A stretch of DNA of 30,817 nt from a virus: the IMG/VR virus record IMGVR_UViG_3300031974_002416, positions 1-30,817 of that record; one strand, given 5' to 3'. Below the pieces are notes generated by a model. That model saw only the letters and a program-made list of their open reading frames with translations, had not been told where the DNA came from and did not search any database. Both the position numbers and the translations under genes were made by a program. This document shows positions 28,928 through 30,817 of this stretch, piece after piece. The first letter of the stretch is position 1. Each line of letters begins with the position of its first letter.

Positions 28928-30462
28928 GCCCGTGCAAGTGTAATGATAGCCTTGGTGCTCAAGATGGTGACCGCAACGCTGACCGCGTTCTGCAAAGCCG
29001 TCTTGGTAACGCGCGTAGGGTCGATGATGCCCATGTCGACAAGGTCGCCATACTGACCCGTCTTTACGTCGTAGCCCCACCCGTCGTCGCACATAGTGTA
29101 GTCGTAGCTCGAACCAGCGTTAGCCATTATCTGGTCCATGGGTGCGCACAAAGCTTCACGCAACACTTCAGCCGCAGGGCCCTTACGGTCTAGTAACCAG
29201 CGACTTACGTTGTATAGGGTGACCCCACCGCCGGGAAGGACGCCGTCTTGCATAGCAGCACGAACGGCGCACACAGCGTCGTCGACCCTATCGTATAACT
29301 CCTTCTGCTCTAGGTCAGTATGGCCCCCAACCTCAATCACTCCTACACCACCGACGAGGCCAGCGATGCGCTGGTTGATGAACTCTTTGTCCCCTTTCTT
29401 CTTAGCCAGCTTGTACGCCTCCTGCAACTCAGCGATGCGCGTATCAACGCCATCGGCACGCTCGTCCTTGACGATGATGGTCTCGCTGCGGCTAACAACA
29501 ACGCGGTCCGCATACCCAAGGTCGTCGAAGCCAATCAAAGACAGGTCGTCGCCAGTACGCTCCGAGAAGTAGGTGGCCCCAACAGTGACGGCTAGGTCTT
29601 GCATAAGCTCGTGCTGCTTGTATCCGAAGTTGGGAGGCGGAACCACGCAGACCTTGAGGCCCTTCTTGACCACATTGGCAGCAAGGGTATTGACCACGTG
29701 AGTGCTGCACGGAGCCACGATAAGTAGCTTCTTCCCCTCCCGAATAATAGGAGCCAAGACGTTCTCAATAGCAAGGATGTTGCTCACGTCGCCGTCGCAC
29801 ACCATAACGTGGCAGCCCTCCAAGACACACTCGTCGCGGCTCTGGTCGTTGATGAAAAGCTCGCTGGCATAACCACGGTCGAGCTTGAGGCCATGCGTAA
29901 CGCTGAAGCCCGTCTCGCTGGTCATACTCTTCTCAACCGTAACAACACCGTCCTTGCCCACCTTGCCATACACGTCAGCGATAAGCTTCCCGATGCCCTT
30001 GTCATTATTGGCAGAGATAGTAGCCACGCTACGCAAGTGCTTCTTGGTCAGCCGCCGACTCCGCCGGTCGAGCTCCGCAAGGACGTCTTTGGTAAGAGCA
30101 ACAAGCTCCCGCAACATATCCGTCTTGTTGGCATCGTCGAGCGCAGTGAGACCACCCTTGACCAAAGCTTCCGCCAAGACAATACTCGTAGTAGTACCAT
30201 CGCCCGCCTCACTAGCCGTCCTGTCCGCCGCTTCCTTCATCATACGTACCGCCAAGTTCTCGACAGGGTCCAACAGGTCCACAGCCTTAGCCACAGTGAC
30301 GCCGTCCTTGGTGACCGTAATACCATGCGTATGGTTGGGGCTTTCGATAAGTACAGTCTGCCCGCTCGGGCCAAGAGTAGACTTGACCGCCTTCGATAAT
30401 TGCTCAATGCCACGGATGAGCTTGTCACCTTCGAAGTGAAGGTCCTTAGGTATTTCATTCAT
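28924..30462 (-). CDS. groEL: Phage-encoded GroEL chaperonin
   Basis: A protein of 512 residues from the ATG at 30462 (the frame is open to 30501, but the MNEIPKDLHFEGD start aligns with GroEL). ATP-site motifs are intact: TLGP (29-32), TKDG with Asp53 (E. coli Asp52), GDGTTT (87-92, Asp88), RVDD with Asp395 (E. coli Asp398), and DGVLPGGG (406-413). In the apical domain RGYASELFIN replaces RGYLSPYFIN, so of the substrate-binding trio Tyr199/Tyr203/Phe204 the middle one is Leu. The protein ends soon after the last core strands (LSTKAIITLARA) and lacks the bacterial GGM-type tail. It should form an active, ATP-driven folding ring, probably for phage virion proteins. Length is about 35 residues below the bacterial norm. 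Confidence 0.96.
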   Translation of the reverse strand: MNEIPKDLHFEGDKLIRGIEQLSKAVKSTLGPSGQTVLIESPNHTHGITVTKDGVTVAKAVDLLDPVENLAVRMMKEAADRTASEAGDGTTTSIVLAEALVKGGLTALDDANKTDMLRELVALTKDVLAELDRRSRRLTKKHLRSVATISANNDKGIGKLIADVYGKVGKDGVVTVEKSMTSETGFSVTHGLKLDRGYASELFINDQSRDECVLEGCHVMVCDGDVSNILAIENVLAPIIREGKKLLIVAPCSTHVVNTLAANVVKKGLKVCVVPPPNFGYKQHELMQDLAVTVGATYFSERTGDDLSLIGFDDLGYADRVVVSRSETIIVKDERADGVDTRIAELQEAYKLAKKKGDKEFINQRIAGLVGGVGVIEVGGHTDLEQKELYDRVDDAVCAVRAAMQDGVLPGGGVTLYNVSRWLLDRKGPAAEVLREALCAPMDQIMANAGSSYDYTMCDDGWGYDVKTGQYGDLVDMGIIDPTRVTKTALQNAVSVAVTILSTKAIITLARA

Positions 30463-30484
30463 AGTGCTGGCGAAGGTACATGCG

Positions 30485-30515
30485 GGCGCAACGAGAATCA
30501 ATAAAGGCTTGCGCC
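30485..30515 (-). promoter_or_regulatory. Possible leader hairpin of the groEL transcript
   Basis: GGCGCAA (30485-30491) and TTGCGCC (30509-30515) are perfect 7-bp inverted repeats separated by 17 bases, ending 23 bases before the groEL ATG. It does not match the CIRCE element (TTAGCACTC-N9-GAGTGCTAA), so HrcA control is not indicated. It could be a 5' stem-loop in the mRNA leader that affects stability or translation. Confidence 0.4.
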
Positions 30516-30523
30516 TTCATCTA

Positions 30524-30702
<179 letters not shown>

Positions 30703-30708
30703 AACGAA

Positions 30709-30734
30709 CACACCCCGGACGTTTCCGGGGTGTG
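30709..30734. terminator. Strong GC hairpin, probable terminator of the upstream unit
   Basis: CACACCCCGG and CCGGGGTGTG form a perfect 10-bp stem with a 6-base loop. On the minus strand it is followed by TTCGTTTGTG, moderately T-rich; on the plus strand no T run follows. It probably ends leftward transcription entering from beyond the right edge, before the control region of the groEL operon. Confidence 0.6.
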
Positions 30735-30817
30735 CCACTTAACCAAATTGCGTGAGCACTTGCCTGCTCGCTAGGGGAAGGTAACATTTTCGGCACAGGT
30801 GTATAGGGGTTTTGGGT

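Overview
The window looks like the structural half of a tailed double-stranded DNA phage genome. It encodes the large and probable small terminase subunits, portal, scaffold, major capsid protein, several neck or tail proteins, fibres and a lysis cassette. Nearly all genes lie on the minus strand, tightly packed, with stop and start codons overlapping (TAATG, ATGA, GTGA, TTGA). I see no tape measure, sheath or baseplate set. Instead there is a 1568-residue beta-rich protein with a DERLVPxGEYxDAxNI-type N-terminus and a putative internal virion protein, so a podovirus-like short tail is the best inference. Most leaders are AT-rich and lack a Shine-Dalgarno sequence (for example before the capsid, scaffold and 11150 genes), which together with protein resemblances suggests a Bacteroidota, probably marine, host. 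Host and morphology are inference.

Layout in transcription order, right to left. 30817-30463: non-coding control region with an (AG)16 tract, a cluster of YCGACA motifs and several hairpins. 30462-28422: groEL, a conserved 85-residue gene, then groES. 28037-28459: the only plus-strand gene, a possible winged-helix protein, convergent with groES. 28008-25723: a chain of very small, mostly Lys/Arg-rich genes, one with a decayed duplicate. 26621-21574, overlapping the end of that chain: fibre and virion-decoration candidates, including a protein with two lectin-like (arabinofuranosidase-type concanavalin-like) domains. 21486-20698: lysis genes (membrane/coiled-coil protein, T7-lysozyme-type amidase, holin candidate). 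20705-19201: a tail fibre and a conserved 73-residue protein. 19204-18653: a protein that reads as two GroES-like domains in tandem. 18674-11213: TerS, TerL, portal, scaffold, major capsid. 11150-1: neck, tail and internal virion proteins, with a strong terminator at 8751-8726.

How it fits together: terminase, portal, scaffold and capsid build and fill the head; the genes left of the capsid probably make the neck, short tail and ejection proteins; the fibres and their small partners would handle host attachment; the amidase and membrane proteins would lyse the cell. The unusual layer is folding: a full phage GroEL, a single-domain GroES and a second, double-domain GroES-like protein next to the packaging genes. 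A likely role is folding phage capsid or fibre proteins, but that is inference. A second notable feature is a duplicated cassette of lectin-like domain plus a partner protein of about 137 residues, at 1955-3130 and at 23162-25260.
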